Shown piece after piece: positions 14,876-22,407 of a stretch of DNA of 25,163 nucleotides. The notes beneath the pieces were generated by a model. The model saw nothing but the letters and a program-made list of their open reading frames with translations. It did not search any database and had not been told where the DNA came from. The first letter of the stretch is position 1; each line of letters begins with the position of its first letter. The position numbers and the translations under genes were made by a program. Source of the DNA: DATGQT01 sp033720695 (GTDB lineage Bacteria > Bacteroidota > Rhodothermia > Rhodothermales > Rubricoccaceae); NCBI GenBank assembly GCA_033720695.1, contig JAWWCA010000019.1, positions 1 to 25,163 of the forward strand, in the 5' to 3' direction.

Positions 14876-16167
14876 GCCGCCTGGCGCAGCGGCGCGCCGA
14901 AGAGGTCGAGCTGGCCCCGGTCCGCCTTCTGCCGCCCACCGACGATGCGGAGACGGACGAGGCCGGGGTCGCGGTCGAGGAGGTGGGGGCGGTGGCCGGG
15001 CACCGTCAGGAAGTACTGCGCCCGCTTCAGCACGACGCCCATCGCGCGGAGGTGCTCCCACCGGACCGTCCCGTGCCGCCGCGCCGCCACGATCCGCTTC
15101 GCCGAGCGGACGCCGACGCCGGGCACGCGCAGCAGCCACTCGTACGGGGCCGTGTTGACGTCGACGGGGAAGAGGGACGGGAAGCGGAGGGCGTAGGCCG
15201 TCTTGGGGTCCACGTCCTCGTCCAGCATGGGCCGCGCGGGGTCCACGATCTCGTCGAGCTGGAAGCTGTAGCGGCGGAGGAGCCAGTCGGCCTGGTAGAG
15301 TCGGTGCTCGCGGCGGAGCGGGGCGCGGTAGGTCTCCGGCTGCGGGACGCGCGCGTCGTCGGAGACGGGGATGAAGCCGGAGTAGTAAACCCGCTTCAGG
15401 CGTTCCTCGCGGTAGAGGCGGTCGGCGAGGGAGAGGACGGTGCGGTCGTCCTCGGGCGTGGCGCCCACGACGAGCTGGGTGCTCTGCCCGCCCGGCGCGA
15501 ACAGCGTCGGCTTCACCCTCGGCCGGTTCGTGGGGCGGGCCGCCTCGGCGCGCGCCGCGCGGTTCCCGTCGATCTCGTCGCGGAGCGTCGCCATCGGGCC
15601 GAGGGCGTCGGCGTAGCTCTTCTCGGGGGCGACCGACCGGAGCCCGCGCTCGCTCGGGATCTCGAGGTTGACCGAGAGGCGGTCGGCCCAGCGCCCGGCC
15701 TCGAGCATCAGCTCGTCCGAGGCGCCGGGGATGACCTTGAGGTGGATGTAGCCGTGGAAGTCGTGCGTCTCGCGGAGCGTCCGGGCCACGCGCACGAGCC
15801 TCTCGGTCGTGGTGTCGGCGTCCTTGAAGATGCCCGACGAGAGGAACAGCCCCTCGATGTAGTTGCGCCGGTAGAAGCCGAGCGTGAGGTCCACGACCTC
15901 CTGCACCGTGAAGGCCACGCGGCGGACGTCGTTCGAGCGCCGGCTCGGGCAGTAGGCGCAGTCGTAGATGCAGTGGTTGGTGAAGAGGAGCTTGAGGAGC
16001 GAGACGCACCGGCCGTCCTCGGTGTAGGAGTGGCAGATGCCGATGCCGGTCGAGTTGCCCAGCCCGGTCGGGGAGTTCTTCCGCGTGCTCCCCGAGGAGG
16101 CGCAGGACACGTCGTACTTGGCCGCGTCGGCCAGGATCTCCAGCTTCTCGATGACAGGCGTGCGCAT
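14872..16167 (-). CDS. TIGR03916-type radical SAM putative DNA modification/repair protein
   Basis: 431 residues from the ATG at 16167, which gives the usual N-terminus (MRTPVIEKLEILADAAKYDV, then SCASSGS). A longer ORF from 16260 would overlap the upstream gene and adds a low-complexity extension, so it was not used. The radical SAM cluster motif CIYDCAYC gives C66, C70 and C73. SSGIFKDADTTTERLVRVAR and IHLKVIPGAS fit the TIM-barrel core. At about 338-365 (NTAPYEWLLRVPGVGVRSAK, then RIVAARR) lies a helix-hairpin-helix DNA-binding motif. It probably binds a 4Fe-4S cluster and S-adenosylmethionine and acts on DNA with the overlapping downstream partner. Substrate and reaction are unknown. Confidence 0.93.
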   Translation of the reverse strand: MRTPVIEKLEILADAAKYDVSCASSGSTRKNSPTGLGNSTGIGICHSYTEDGRCVSLLKLLFTNHCIYDCAYCPSRRSNDVRRVAFTVQEVVDLTLGFYRRNYIEGLFLSSGIFKDADTTTERLVRVARTLRETHDFHGYIHLKVIPGASDELMLEAGRWADRLSVNLEIPSERGLRSVAPEKSYADALGPMATLRDEIDGNRAARAEAARPTNRPRVKPTLFAPGGQSTQLVVGATPEDDRTVLSLADRLYREERLKRVYYSGFIPVSDDARVPQPETYRAPLRREHRLYQADWLLRRYSFQLDEIVDPARPMLDEDVDPKTAYALRFPSLFPVDVNTAPYEWLLRVPGVGVRSAKRIVAARRHGTVRWEHLRAMGVVLKRAQYFLTVPGHRPHLLDRDPGLVRLRIVGGRQKADRGQLDLFGAPLRQAA

Positions 16168-16221
16168 GGATCTCTGGAAGAGGGCTCCGAAGATCCCACG
16201 CCACGCTGCCACCCCCGCGTC

Positions 16222-16236
16222 ACCCGCGCCGCGGGT
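16222..16236 (-). terminator. Small hairpin after the exported-protein gene
   Basis: A 6-bp stem with triloop (ACCCGC/GCGGGT), 14 bases beyond the stop at 16250 in the leftward direction and about 55 bases before the radical SAM start. It is a weak terminator candidate without a T-tract. Confidence 0.35.
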
Positions 16237-16249
16237 CGCACGGGCCGGC

Positions 16250-17074
16250 TCAGCCGTCAATGTCGCCGAGGAGGAAGGTGCCGCCGACGGGGAGGAAGGC
16301 GAGGTAGACCGGGCCCTCGGCGCCGGCCATCTGCACCGTCAGCACGTGCCACGTCCCCTCGCTCTCCCGGTCGGTGTCGAAGCCGGCGGCTTTGTAGCCG
16401 TCGGTCTCCGCGAGGAGGGCACGGAGGCGGGCGAGCGTGCTCCCGACGAGGGCCTGGTCCTCCGGATCGCTCGCGTCGGCCGAGGCGGTCCACGCGTCGG
16501 GCCCGTCGGTCTTGACGAGGAGGGGGGCGAAGGTCTCGGGCGTCGTGTCCGGGTCGGCGGCGGCGTCCAGGAGGCGGTCGAGTGCGGCGACGAGCGAGGC
16601 CGGGGGCGGGATGCCTTCCGGGAGGTCGTCCACCTGCACCTCCCCGAAGAGGGGCTCGCCCTCCAGGTCGATGAACGAGACGAGCGCGTAGGGCGCTTCG
16701 GGGAGGTCCTGGAAGAGCAGGAGGTGGAAGTCCGCGCCCCCTTCTCGCTCGACGGCGTAGGTGGGGCGGAGCGCCGTCGGCGCCATCGGGAAGAGGCGGC
16801 GGAGGAGCGCGAGCTGCCACTCGGCGCGCGCCCGGTGCTCGGCGTCGTCCGGGTCGCACCGGCCCGCCACGGGGCGCCCGTCGGGCCCCGCCACCGGGCA
16901 GGCCATCCGCTGCAACGCCGCCGCGACGCTGTCGGCCTGGGCGAGGGCGAGGACCTCGGCGAAGCCGTTGGCGATGCCGGCCTCGTCGCGCTCGGGCTGG
17001 GCGAGGACGGCGGGGGCGAGGAGGGCGGCGAGGAGCACGGGGGCGGTGCGCCGGGCGAACGGGAGGGAGCGCAT
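16250..17074 (-). CDS. Exported protein of unknown function
   Basis: 274 residues. MRSLPFARRTAPVLLAALLA followed by PAVLA-Q is a clear Sec signal peptide, with probable cleavage after residue 25. The mature part has an Ala-rich helical start with two cysteines (MACPVAGPDGRPVAGRCDPD), then alpha/beta-looking segments (DFHLLLFQDLPEAPYALVSF, TWHVLTVQM, GPVYLAFLPVGGTFLLGD). I do not recognise the family. The ATG was chosen because it precedes the signal peptide directly; the longer ORF upstream crosses the divergent TolC gene. A reverse-strand TACCTTG box (17098-17104) lies 23 bases upstream of the start. The next gene in the same direction is the radical SAM gene, but the 82-base gap and hairpin make co-transcription uncertain. 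Confidence 0.75.
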   Translation of the reverse strand: MRSLPFARRTAPVLLAALLAPAVLAQPERDEAGIANGFAEVLALAQADSVAAALQRMACPVAGPDGRPVAGRCDPDDAEHRARAEWQLALLRRLFPMAPTALRPTYAVEREGGADFHLLLFQDLPEAPYALVSFIDLEGEPLFGEVQVDDLPEGIPPPASLVAALDRLLDAAADPDTTPETFAPLLVKTDGPDAWTASADASDPEDQALVGSTLARLRALLAETDGYKAAGFDTDRESEGTWHVLTVQMAGAEGPVYLAFLPVGGTFLLGDIDG

Positions 17075-17097
17075 GGGGCGGTCGGTCGGGTGCCGTT

Positions 17098-17104
17098 CAA
17101 GGTA
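17098..17104 (-). promoter_or_regulatory. Putative -7 box of the exported-protein gene
   Basis: The reverse strand reads TACCTTG, the same heptamer as in the TetR operon promoter, 23 bases before the ATG at 17074. A TTG lies only 16 bases upstream, so the -33 element is uncertain. Confidence 0.4.
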
Positions 17105-17176
17105 GGGCGGGCCGGTGTAACAATGGCGGGGGGCCCCCGTCAAAGGCGCCGAGTCTCCACCGCCCTCGACCGATTC

Positions 17177-18643
17177 ATGCGGCTGCTCCACCGCGCCAGC
17201 CTGCTCGCCCTCCTCGCCCTCGCTGCGTGGCCCGCGGCGGCACAGCAGGTCATCACCTTCGACGAGGCCATCCGCCTCGGCCTCGCCCGCAGCCTCGACC
17301 TCCGCGAGGCCCGGCTCGGCGACGAGGCCGCCGCGCTCAACGTCACGAACGCCCGCGCCGACGTCCTCCCGCTCCCCTACGTCGAGGCCTCCGTGCAGCC
17401 GACGCAGCGCTACGGGCTCGGCTTCGACCAGACGACGGGCCAGCTGACCTCGCAGACGAGCGAGTCGGTCAACGTCGGCGTCTCGGCCAGCCTCAACCTC
17501 TTCGACGGGTTCCGCGACCAGCGGGCGCTGGCGCAGGCCCGCATCGAGCGCGACGCCGCCGGGTTCACCCTCGAGCGGGCGAGCCAGCAGGTGGCCTTCG
17601 ACGTGGCGAGCCGGTTCCTCCAGGTGCTCCTCGACGCCGAGATCGTCCGGATCCGCGAGGAGAGCCTGGAGGCGCAGCGCCGCCAGCTCGCCGACGTCGA
17701 GGCCCTCGTCGAGGCCGGCGTCCGCGCACGCGCCGACGTCTTCGGCCAGCAGGCGTCGGTGGCCGAGGCCGAGGTGGCGCTGCTCCAGGCGCGCCAGGCC
17801 GTCGAGGTCGCCAAGACCGCCCTCGTCGAGGCCCTCCAGCTCGACCCCTTCGGCGACTACGTGTTCACGGCGCCCGCGCTCGACGAGGCCGCCCTCGCCG
17901 CCGAGCCCGTCGCGCTGGAGCCCCTCCTCCGCGCCGCCTACGAGCGGCGGCCCGACCTCCGAGCGCGGGAGCGCCAGATCGCCGCCGCCGAGGCGTCGGT
18001 CCGGACCGCCCGCGCCGCCACGCTCCCGAGCGTGGACCTCTTCGCCAGCCTCGGCACGGGGTACTCCAGCCTCCAGCAGCGCGTCGTCGCGGGCACCACC
18101 GACCCCACCTTCCTCCCCGTCACGACGACGGGCGGCGACCCCGTCCTCGTCGGCGGCGAGCCGTTCCTGTTCCCGCTCCAGCCCGACCCCGAGCTGGAGG
18201 CGACGCCGCTCTTCACGCAGTTCGCCGACAACCGCAGCGGGAGCCTCGGCCTCTCCGTGACGGTGCCCCTCTTCGACCGCTTCCAGACGCGGCGGCAGGT
18301 GCAGCAGGCCGAGATCGAGGTCATGCGGCGCGAGCTGGCCCTGGAGCGTCAGCGCCAGGCCATCGCCACGGAGGTGCGCCAAGCCGTCCTCGACTACCGC
18401 CTCGCCGGGCAGCGCCTCGACGCGACGGCGGTGCAGGTGTCGGCGGCCGAGGCCGCCCTGGAGGCCGAAGAGGTGCGCTACGAGCTCGGCACGGGCACGC
18501 TCGTGGCCCTCGAGCTCGCCCGCGCCCGCCTCACCGAGGCGCAGTCGGCGCGCGCGCAGGCCGTCTACGAGTTCGTGTTCCGCCGCGCCGTCATCGCCTT
18601 CGCCCTCGGCGAGCTCGACCCCACCGAGCCGCTGTTCGAGTGA
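17177..18643 (+). CDS. TolC-family outer-membrane efflux protein
   Basis: 488 residues from the ATG at 17177, which places a signal peptide (MRLLHRASLLALLALAAWPA, cleaved near AAA-Q at 22) directly at the N-terminus. ITFDEAIRLGLARSLDLREA is the standard first OEP repeat opening. Two long helical coiled segments (about 115-225 and 370-475) flank beta-barrel strands (YVEASVQPTQRYGLGF, LSVTVPLFDRFQTR), giving the usual duplicated OEP architecture and length. It would form the trimeric outer-membrane duct of a tripartite exporter with the adaptor and ATPase genes that follow after 53 and 34 bases. It is divergent from the exported-protein gene across about 100 bases. Confidence 0.93.
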   Translation: MRLLHRASLLALLALAAWPAAAQQVITFDEAIRLGLARSLDLREARLGDEAAALNVTNARADVLPLPYVEASVQPTQRYGLGFDQTTGQLTSQTSESVNVGVSASLNLFDGFRDQRALAQARIERDAAGFTLERASQQVAFDVASRFLQVLLDAEIVRIREESLEAQRRQLADVEALVEAGVRARADVFGQQASVAEAEVALLQARQAVEVAKTALVEALQLDPFGDYVFTAPALDEAALAAEPVALEPLLRAAYERRPDLRARERQIAAAEASVRTARAATLPSVDLFASLGTGYSSLQQRVVAGTTDPTFLPVTTTGGDPVLVGGEPFLFPLQPDPELEATPLFTQFADNRSGSLGLSVTVPLFDRFQTRRQVQQAEIEVMRRELALERQRQAIATEVRQAVLDYRLAGQRLDATAVQVSAAEAALEAEEVRYELGTGTLVALELARARLTEAQSARAQAVYEFVFRRAVIAFALGELDPTEPLFE

Positions 18644-18696
18644 CGGCCGCGCGCCGACGCCGCCCTTTTGAGATCTTGCCGTCCGCACCCGCCCCG

Positions 18697-20169
18697 ATGG
18701 AAACCGTGACCGCCCCTCCGCCTCGCACGCCCGCCGCCCAGGACCCGGCCGCGCCGCCGCCGACGACGCCCAAGGCCGGGGCGAGCCCGACGAAGAAGAT
18801 CCTCATCGCGCTCGGCGTGCTCGTCGGCCTCGTCGTCGTCGCCGCCCTCGTGTTCGGGGGCGATGGAGGCGGAGAGGGGGTCGAGGTCGAGACGGCCGTG
18901 GCGTCGTCGCGGGCCGTGACGCAGACGGTCACGGCCTCCGGCCAGGTCCGCCCCGAGGTCGAGGTCGCGATCTCGTCCGACGTCTCCGGCGAGATCGTCT
19001 TCCTGGGCGTCGAGGAGGGCGATGTCGTCGAGCGGGGGCAGCTCCTCATCCGCGTCCAGCCCGACTTCTACGCGTCGCAGCGGGAGCAGGCGGAGGCGAA
19101 CGTGCTGCAGGCGCAGGCCGGCGTCGAGCAGGCCCGGGCCGACCGGGCGCGGGCCGAGGTGGAGCGCCGCCGGGCCCGGACCGAGTTCGAGCGGACGGAG
19201 GAGATCGTCGCGCGCGGGGCCGCGCCCGCGGCCGAGCTCGACGCCGCGCGCGCGGCGCTCGAGAACGCCGAGGCGACGGTGGCCACCGCCGCGGCCAGCG
19301 AGCGCGCGGCCCAGTTCAGCGTCCGCGCCGCGCAGGCCACGCTCCGGCAGGCCAGCCAGCAGCTCGGCAAGACCAGCATCTACGCACCCATCACGGGCAC
19401 CGTCAGCCAGCTCAACGTGGAGCTCGGCGAGCGCGTCGTCGGGACGGCCCAGATGGCCGGCACCGAGATCCTGCGCATCGCCGAGCTCGACCGGATGCAG
19501 CTGGAGGTCGACGTCAACGAGAACGACGTCGTCCACGTCCAGCTCGGCGACTCCGCCCGCGTCGAGGTCGACGCCTACCCGGACCGCCCGCTCAGCGGCG
19601 TCGTCACCCAGATCGCCAACTCCGCCCGCGTCTCCGGCTTCGGCACGACGGAGCAGGTCACCAACTTCCCCGTCGAGATCCGCATCCTCGGCGCCGACGG
19701 CGACGCCGGGACCGGCGCCCTCGTGGCCTCGGCGGCCGACGAGGGGGGCCCGACCGCCGCGCCGCCGCGCCTCCGCCCCGGCATGAGCGGGACCGTGGAC
19801 GTCTACACCCAGACCATCCGCGGCGCCGTCGTCGTCCCCATCCAGGCCGTCACGATCCGCGACTTCAACGCGCTCGCCCGGGAGGCGCGCCGCGAGGCCC
19901 GCGAGCGCGGCGAGGAGGTGGACGAGACGCCCATCCCCGACGAGGAGGACCTCCGCCGCGTCGTCTTCGCCGTCGAGGACGGCGAGGTCGTCATGCGCGA
20001 GGTCGAGACCGGCATCCAGGACGACACCCACATCGAGATCACGTCCGGCCTCGCCGGCGGCGAGACCGTCGTCTCCGGCCCGTTCCGCCTCCTCCGCACC
20101 GAGCTCGACGACGGCGACCCCGTGCAGCCCCGCGACCCCGACGCCGAGCCGCTCGACGACGAGGACTGA
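18697..20169 (+). CDS. Periplasmic adaptor (membrane-fusion) subunit, MacA/HlyD type
   Basis: 490 residues. A Pro-rich cytoplasmic tail (1-34) is followed by one transmembrane helix (35-54, ILIALGVLVGLVVVAALVFG). The periplasmic part has a lipoyl half-motif (85-120, VSGEIVFLGVEEGDVVERGQ), an Ala/Glu/Arg-rich helical hairpin (125-223), the second lipoyl half (YAPITGTVSQLNVELGERVV, from 229), beta-barrel (AELDRMQLEVDVNENDV) and membrane-proximal domains. About residues 390-415 carry a charged insertion (AREARREARERGEEVDETP) before the last strands. The adaptor bridges an inner-membrane transporter and TolC. The start is the first ATG after tolC, and the order tolC-adaptor-ATPase points to a MacAB-like exporter. 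The substrate is unknown. Confidence 0.92.
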   Translation: METVTAPPPRTPAAQDPAAPPPTTPKAGASPTKKILIALGVLVGLVVVAALVFGGDGGGEGVEVETAVASSRAVTQTVTASGQVRPEVEVAISSDVSGEIVFLGVEEGDVVERGQLLIRVQPDFYASQREQAEANVLQAQAGVEQARADRARAEVERRRARTEFERTEEIVARGAAPAAELDAARAALENAEATVATAAASERAAQFSVRAAQATLRQASQQLGKTSIYAPITGTVSQLNVELGERVVGTAQMAGTEILRIAELDRMQLEVDVNENDVVHVQLGDSARVEVDAYPDRPLSGVVTQIANSARVSGFGTTEQVTNFPVEIRILGADGDAGTGALVASAADEGGPTAAPPRLRPGMSGTVDVYTQTIRGAVVVPIQAVTIRDFNALAREARREARERGEEVDETPIPDEEDLRRVVFAVEDGEVVMREVETGIQDDTHIEITSGLAGGETVVSGPFRLLRTELDDGDPVQPRDPDAEPLDDED

Positions 20170-20203
20170 GTCAGGTAGACAGGGCATCGTAGATGGTAAC
20201 CCG

Positions 20204-20998
20204 ATGGAAGTGACGAAAGCCGGCACCCCTCCCGCATCGCGCGGCGCGCGCCACGCGCCCCCGATCATCCAGATCGAGGACGTGTGGAAGACGTACCCGA
20301 TGGGGACCCAGCTCGTCCACGCCCTCCGCGGCCTCTCCGTCGAGGTGCAGCGCGGCGAGTACGTCGCCATCATGGGGCCGAGCGGCTCGGGCAAGAGCAC
20401 GCTCATGAACATCATCGGCTGCCTCGACTCCCCCACGAAGGGCCGCTACGTCCTCGACGGTGAGGACGTCAGCCGCCTCTCGGACAACCGCCTCGCCGAC
20501 GTCCGCAACCGCCGGATCGGGTTCGTCTTCCAGACCTTCAACCTGCTTCCCCGGCAGACGTGCCTCCAGAACGTCGAGCTCCCGCTCGTCTACGCCGGGG
20601 TGCCGGGGCGGGAGCGGCGGCGGCGCGCCGAGGCGGCCCTCACGGCCGTCGGCCTCGGCGACCGGATGACGCACAAGCCGAACGAGCTCTCGGGCGGGCA
20701 GCGCCAGCGCGTGGCCGTGGCGCGGGCCCTCGTCAACGGCCCCTCCATCCTCCTCGCCGACGAGCCCACGGGCAACCTCGACACCGCGACGAGCGAGGAG
20801 ATCATGCGGCTCTTCGAGCAGCTCTACCGCCAGGGCAACACGCTCCTCGTGGTCACGCACGAGGACGACATCGCGCACCACGCCCGCCGCATCGTCCACC
20901 TCCGCGACGGCGTCGTGGAGCACGACGAGCCCGTCTTGGCACCCGTCCTCGCCGACGCGCCGGAGGCGGCGCTGCGCGTGGCCGCCCCGAGCGCCTGA
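20204..20998 (+). CDS. ABC transporter ATPase, MacB/LolD type
   Basis: 264 residues. IIQIEDVWKTYPMGTQLVHA is followed by Walker A GPSGSGKST (58-66), Q-loop Gln110 in VFQTFNLLP, signature LSGGQRQR (162-169), Walker B ILLADEPTG (182-190) and the switch His219 in VVTHE. The motif set and PTGNLD are those of the lipoprotein/MacB exporter branch. The first 20 residues before IIQIED are a non-conserved extension, so initiation could be later, although no better in-frame ATG is seen. The protein ends soon after the ATPase domain and has no membrane part. The expected FtsX-like permease gene does not follow; a MarC-family gene comes instead after 215 bases. Confidence 0.93.
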   Translation: MEVTKAGTPPASRGARHAPPIIQIEDVWKTYPMGTQLVHALRGLSVEVQRGEYVAIMGPSGSGKSTLMNIIGCLDSPTKGRYVLDGEDVSRLSDNRLADVRNRRIGFVFQTFNLLPRQTCLQNVELPLVYAGVPGRERRRRAEAALTAVGLGDRMTHKPNELSGGQRQRVAVARALVNGPSILLADEPTGNLDTATSEEIMRLFEQLYRQGNTLLVVTHEDDIAHHARRIVHLRDGVVEHDEPVLAPVLADAPEAALRVAAPSA

Positions 20999-21060
20999 GC
21001 CGACCGGACGCCTGGACCGAGGAGCCCGCGCGGAGGCCCGGTGAAAGGATCATGAGAGCG

Positions 21061-21075
21061 TGCCGCGCTGCGGCA
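21061..21075 (+). terminator. Hairpin after the efflux operon
   Basis: A 6-bp perfect stem with triloop (TGCCGC-GCT-GCGGCA), 62 bases after the ATPase stop. There is no T-tract, so it is a terminator candidate by position. Confidence 0.35.
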
Positions 21076-21103
21076 TCGCTGGAAACCGCCCCCCGCCCTC
21101 GGC

Positions 21104-21169
21104 GTGGGAGCGCCACCACCACACGGATCCCACCCACGGGGGTGGCCGGCGCTTCCACCACAGGCCGGC
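21104..21169 (+). promoter_or_regulatory. Structured, possibly bistable leader upstream of the marC-like gene
   Basis: Stem A pairs GTGGGAGCGCC (21104-21114) with GGCGCTTCCAC (21148-21158), 11 pairs including one G-T. Within it, CCACC at 21116-21120 or at 21130-21134 can pair with GGTGG (21141-21145). Stem B pairs GCCGGC (21145-21150) with GCCGGC (21164-21169) and cannot coexist with stem A. I could not match it to a known riboswitch. Confidence 0.35.
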
Positions 21170-21213
21170 TGCCCCCGTGCTTTGTCTGATCGCCCTGTAG
21201 CCTCTGTCCCCCC

Positions 21214-21840
21214 GTGGCTGCCTTCCTCGACGCCTTCCTCGCGGCCTTCCTGCCGCTCTTCGTCGCCATCAACATCCCGGGCATCCTGCCGCTCTACATC
21301 GGGATGACCGAGGCGCTGGAGCGCCGGGCGCGCCGCGCCCTCCTCGTGCGCGCGCTCGCGGCGGCGTTCGTGCTCGCCGTGCTGATGCTGTTCGCGGGCG
21401 AGGTGATCTTCCAGACCCTCGGCATCACCGTCAACGACCTCCGCGTCGGCGGCGGGATCATCCTGCTCGTCATCGCCGTGACCGACCTCGCCTTCGGCGA
21501 CTTCAAGAAGCGGCGGACGCAGACGAACGGGAAGAAGGCCGAGCCGCTCACCGACGAGAGCGACCTCCCCATCGTCCCCCTCGGAATCCCGCTCATCATC
21601 GGGCCGGGCGCCATCACGACGATCCTCATCGCGCAGGGCGAGTTCGGCTACCCACCCACGCTCGCGAGCATCGTCGTCAACATGCTGCTCGTGTTCGTGG
21701 CCTTCTCGTTTGGGCCGGCGCTTCTCCGCTTCGCCGGCCCCAGCACCTCGAAGGCCGTGGCGAAGGTGGCGAGCCTGTTCCTGGCCGCCATCGCCGTGGC
21801 GATGATCCGCGCCGGCGTTACCGGCATGCTCGCGGGCTAG
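21214..21840 (+). CDS. MarC-family (UPF0056) inner-membrane protein
   Basis: 208 residues from a GTG start, normal for the family. Six hydrophobic segments are visible, including FLAAFLPLFVAINIPGILPL near the start, where MarC proteins have the conserved F.ALFV.INP-like segment. The middle holds RVGGGIILLVIAVTDLAFGD and the second half opens with VPLGIPLIIGPGAITTILIA, the other family hallmark. The cytoplasmic loop (about 95-118) is charged. Despite the name, MarC proteins are not shown to cause multiple antibiotic resistance, and their function is unknown. A short upstream stretch reads GTAGCCTCTG about 10-17 bases before the start, and a structured leader precedes it. Confidence 0.93.
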   Translation: MAAFLDAFLAAFLPLFVAINIPGILPLYIGMTEALERRARRALLVRALAAAFVLAVLMLFAGEVIFQTLGITVNDLRVGGGIILLVIAVTDLAFGDFKKRRTQTNGKKAEPLTDESDLPIVPLGIPLIIGPGAITTILIAQGEFGYPPTLASIVVNMLLVFVAFSFGPALLRFAGPSTSKAVAKVASLFLAAIAVAMIRAGVTGMLAG

Positions 21841-21857
21841 CGGGGGCGGGCTAGCGG
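21832..21857. repeat. Two 12-bp direct repeats spanning convergent stop codons
   Basis: GCGGGCTAGCGG occurs at 21832-21843 and 21846-21857. The palindromic CTAG inside supplies the MarC stop (TAG) in the first copy and the DinB-like stop (TAG on the reverse strand) in the second. Confidence 0.8.
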
Positions 21858-22345
21858 TAGCGTTCTCGGAGCACGGCGAGGTGGTGCGCCATGTGCCCCG
21901 CGATCACGTAGGCGAGGGCGCGCACCGACATCGGGGAGCCGCTCGCCACGCCGGAGCGGTCCCACGCGTCGTCCGGGAAGGCGTGGAAGAGGGCGAGCGT
22001 CGCGGCACGGACGGCGCGGGCCTCAGCCACAAGGGCGCCGAGCGGTTGCTCCGGGTCGGCCTCGACCCACGGCTCCTGGTCGAAGCCGGGCAGCGGCGTG
22101 GCGTCGCCGCGGCCGAAGCGGAGGGCGCGGTAGGCGAAGACCCGCTCGGCGTCCACGGTGTGCTGGACGACCTGGCGGAGGGTCCACTTCCCCGGGGCGT
22201 AGGCGTGGTCCGGGTCGGCGCCGTCGAGGAGGGCTGCGAGCGCGTCGGGCTGCGCGGCGAGGACGTCGAAGAGGTCGCCCTCGACCCGGGCGATGTAGGG
22301 CGTGTAGTAGGGCGCGTGTTCGTCGGGACGGGGGGGCGTGGGCAT
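21851..22345 (-). CDS. DinB-like metal-binding four-helix-bundle protein
   Basis: 164 residues, typical of DinB_2/YfiT-like proteins. The sequence has four helices with the expected metal triad: His62 in WTLRQVVQHTVDAERVFAYR, and His151 and His155 in AYVIAGHMAHHLAVL near the end. PGKWTLRQ before the first His is characteristic of the family. Members include thiol-dependent transferases (bacillithiol or mycothiol S-transferase-like) and many without known substrate, so only the fold is assigned. It is convergent with the MarC gene (10 bases between stops) and divergent from the next gene. Confidence 0.9.
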   Translation of the reverse strand: MPTPPRPDEHAPYYTPYIARVEGDLFDVLAAQPDALAALLDGADPDHAYAPGKWTLRQVVQHTVDAERVFAYRALRFGRGDATPLPGFDQEPWVEADPEQPLGALVAEARAVRAATLALFHAFPDDAWDRSGVASGSPMSVRALAYVIAGHMAHHLAVLRERYR

Positions 22346-22376
22346 GGTCGGAGAGAGGCGGTGAGCGGGCCTAGTC

Positions 22377-22384
22377 TAACTTCG
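22377..22384 (+). promoter_or_regulatory. Putative -7 box of the uncharacterised Trp-rich gene
   Basis: TAACTTCG, a partial match to TAnnTTTG, lies 23 bases before the GTG at 22408, in the 62-base gap to the divergent DinB-like gene. Confidence 0.35.
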
Positions 22385-22407
22385 CCTCCCCACGCCTTCC
22401 CTCTGCC

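Noticed and set aside
16168..16260. Longer start for the radical SAM protein
   Set aside because: It overlaps the upstream gene and adds a low-complexity stretch; the family begins at the EKLEILADAAKYD segment.
16037..17176. Upstream extension of the TolC ORF
   Set aside because: It runs antisense through the exported-protein gene and would bury the signal peptide.
21041..21180. Cobalamin or other known riboswitch before marC
   Set aside because: The GC-rich stems looked suggestive, but no conserved box (B12 box, TPP, fluoride or similar) could be matched on either strand.
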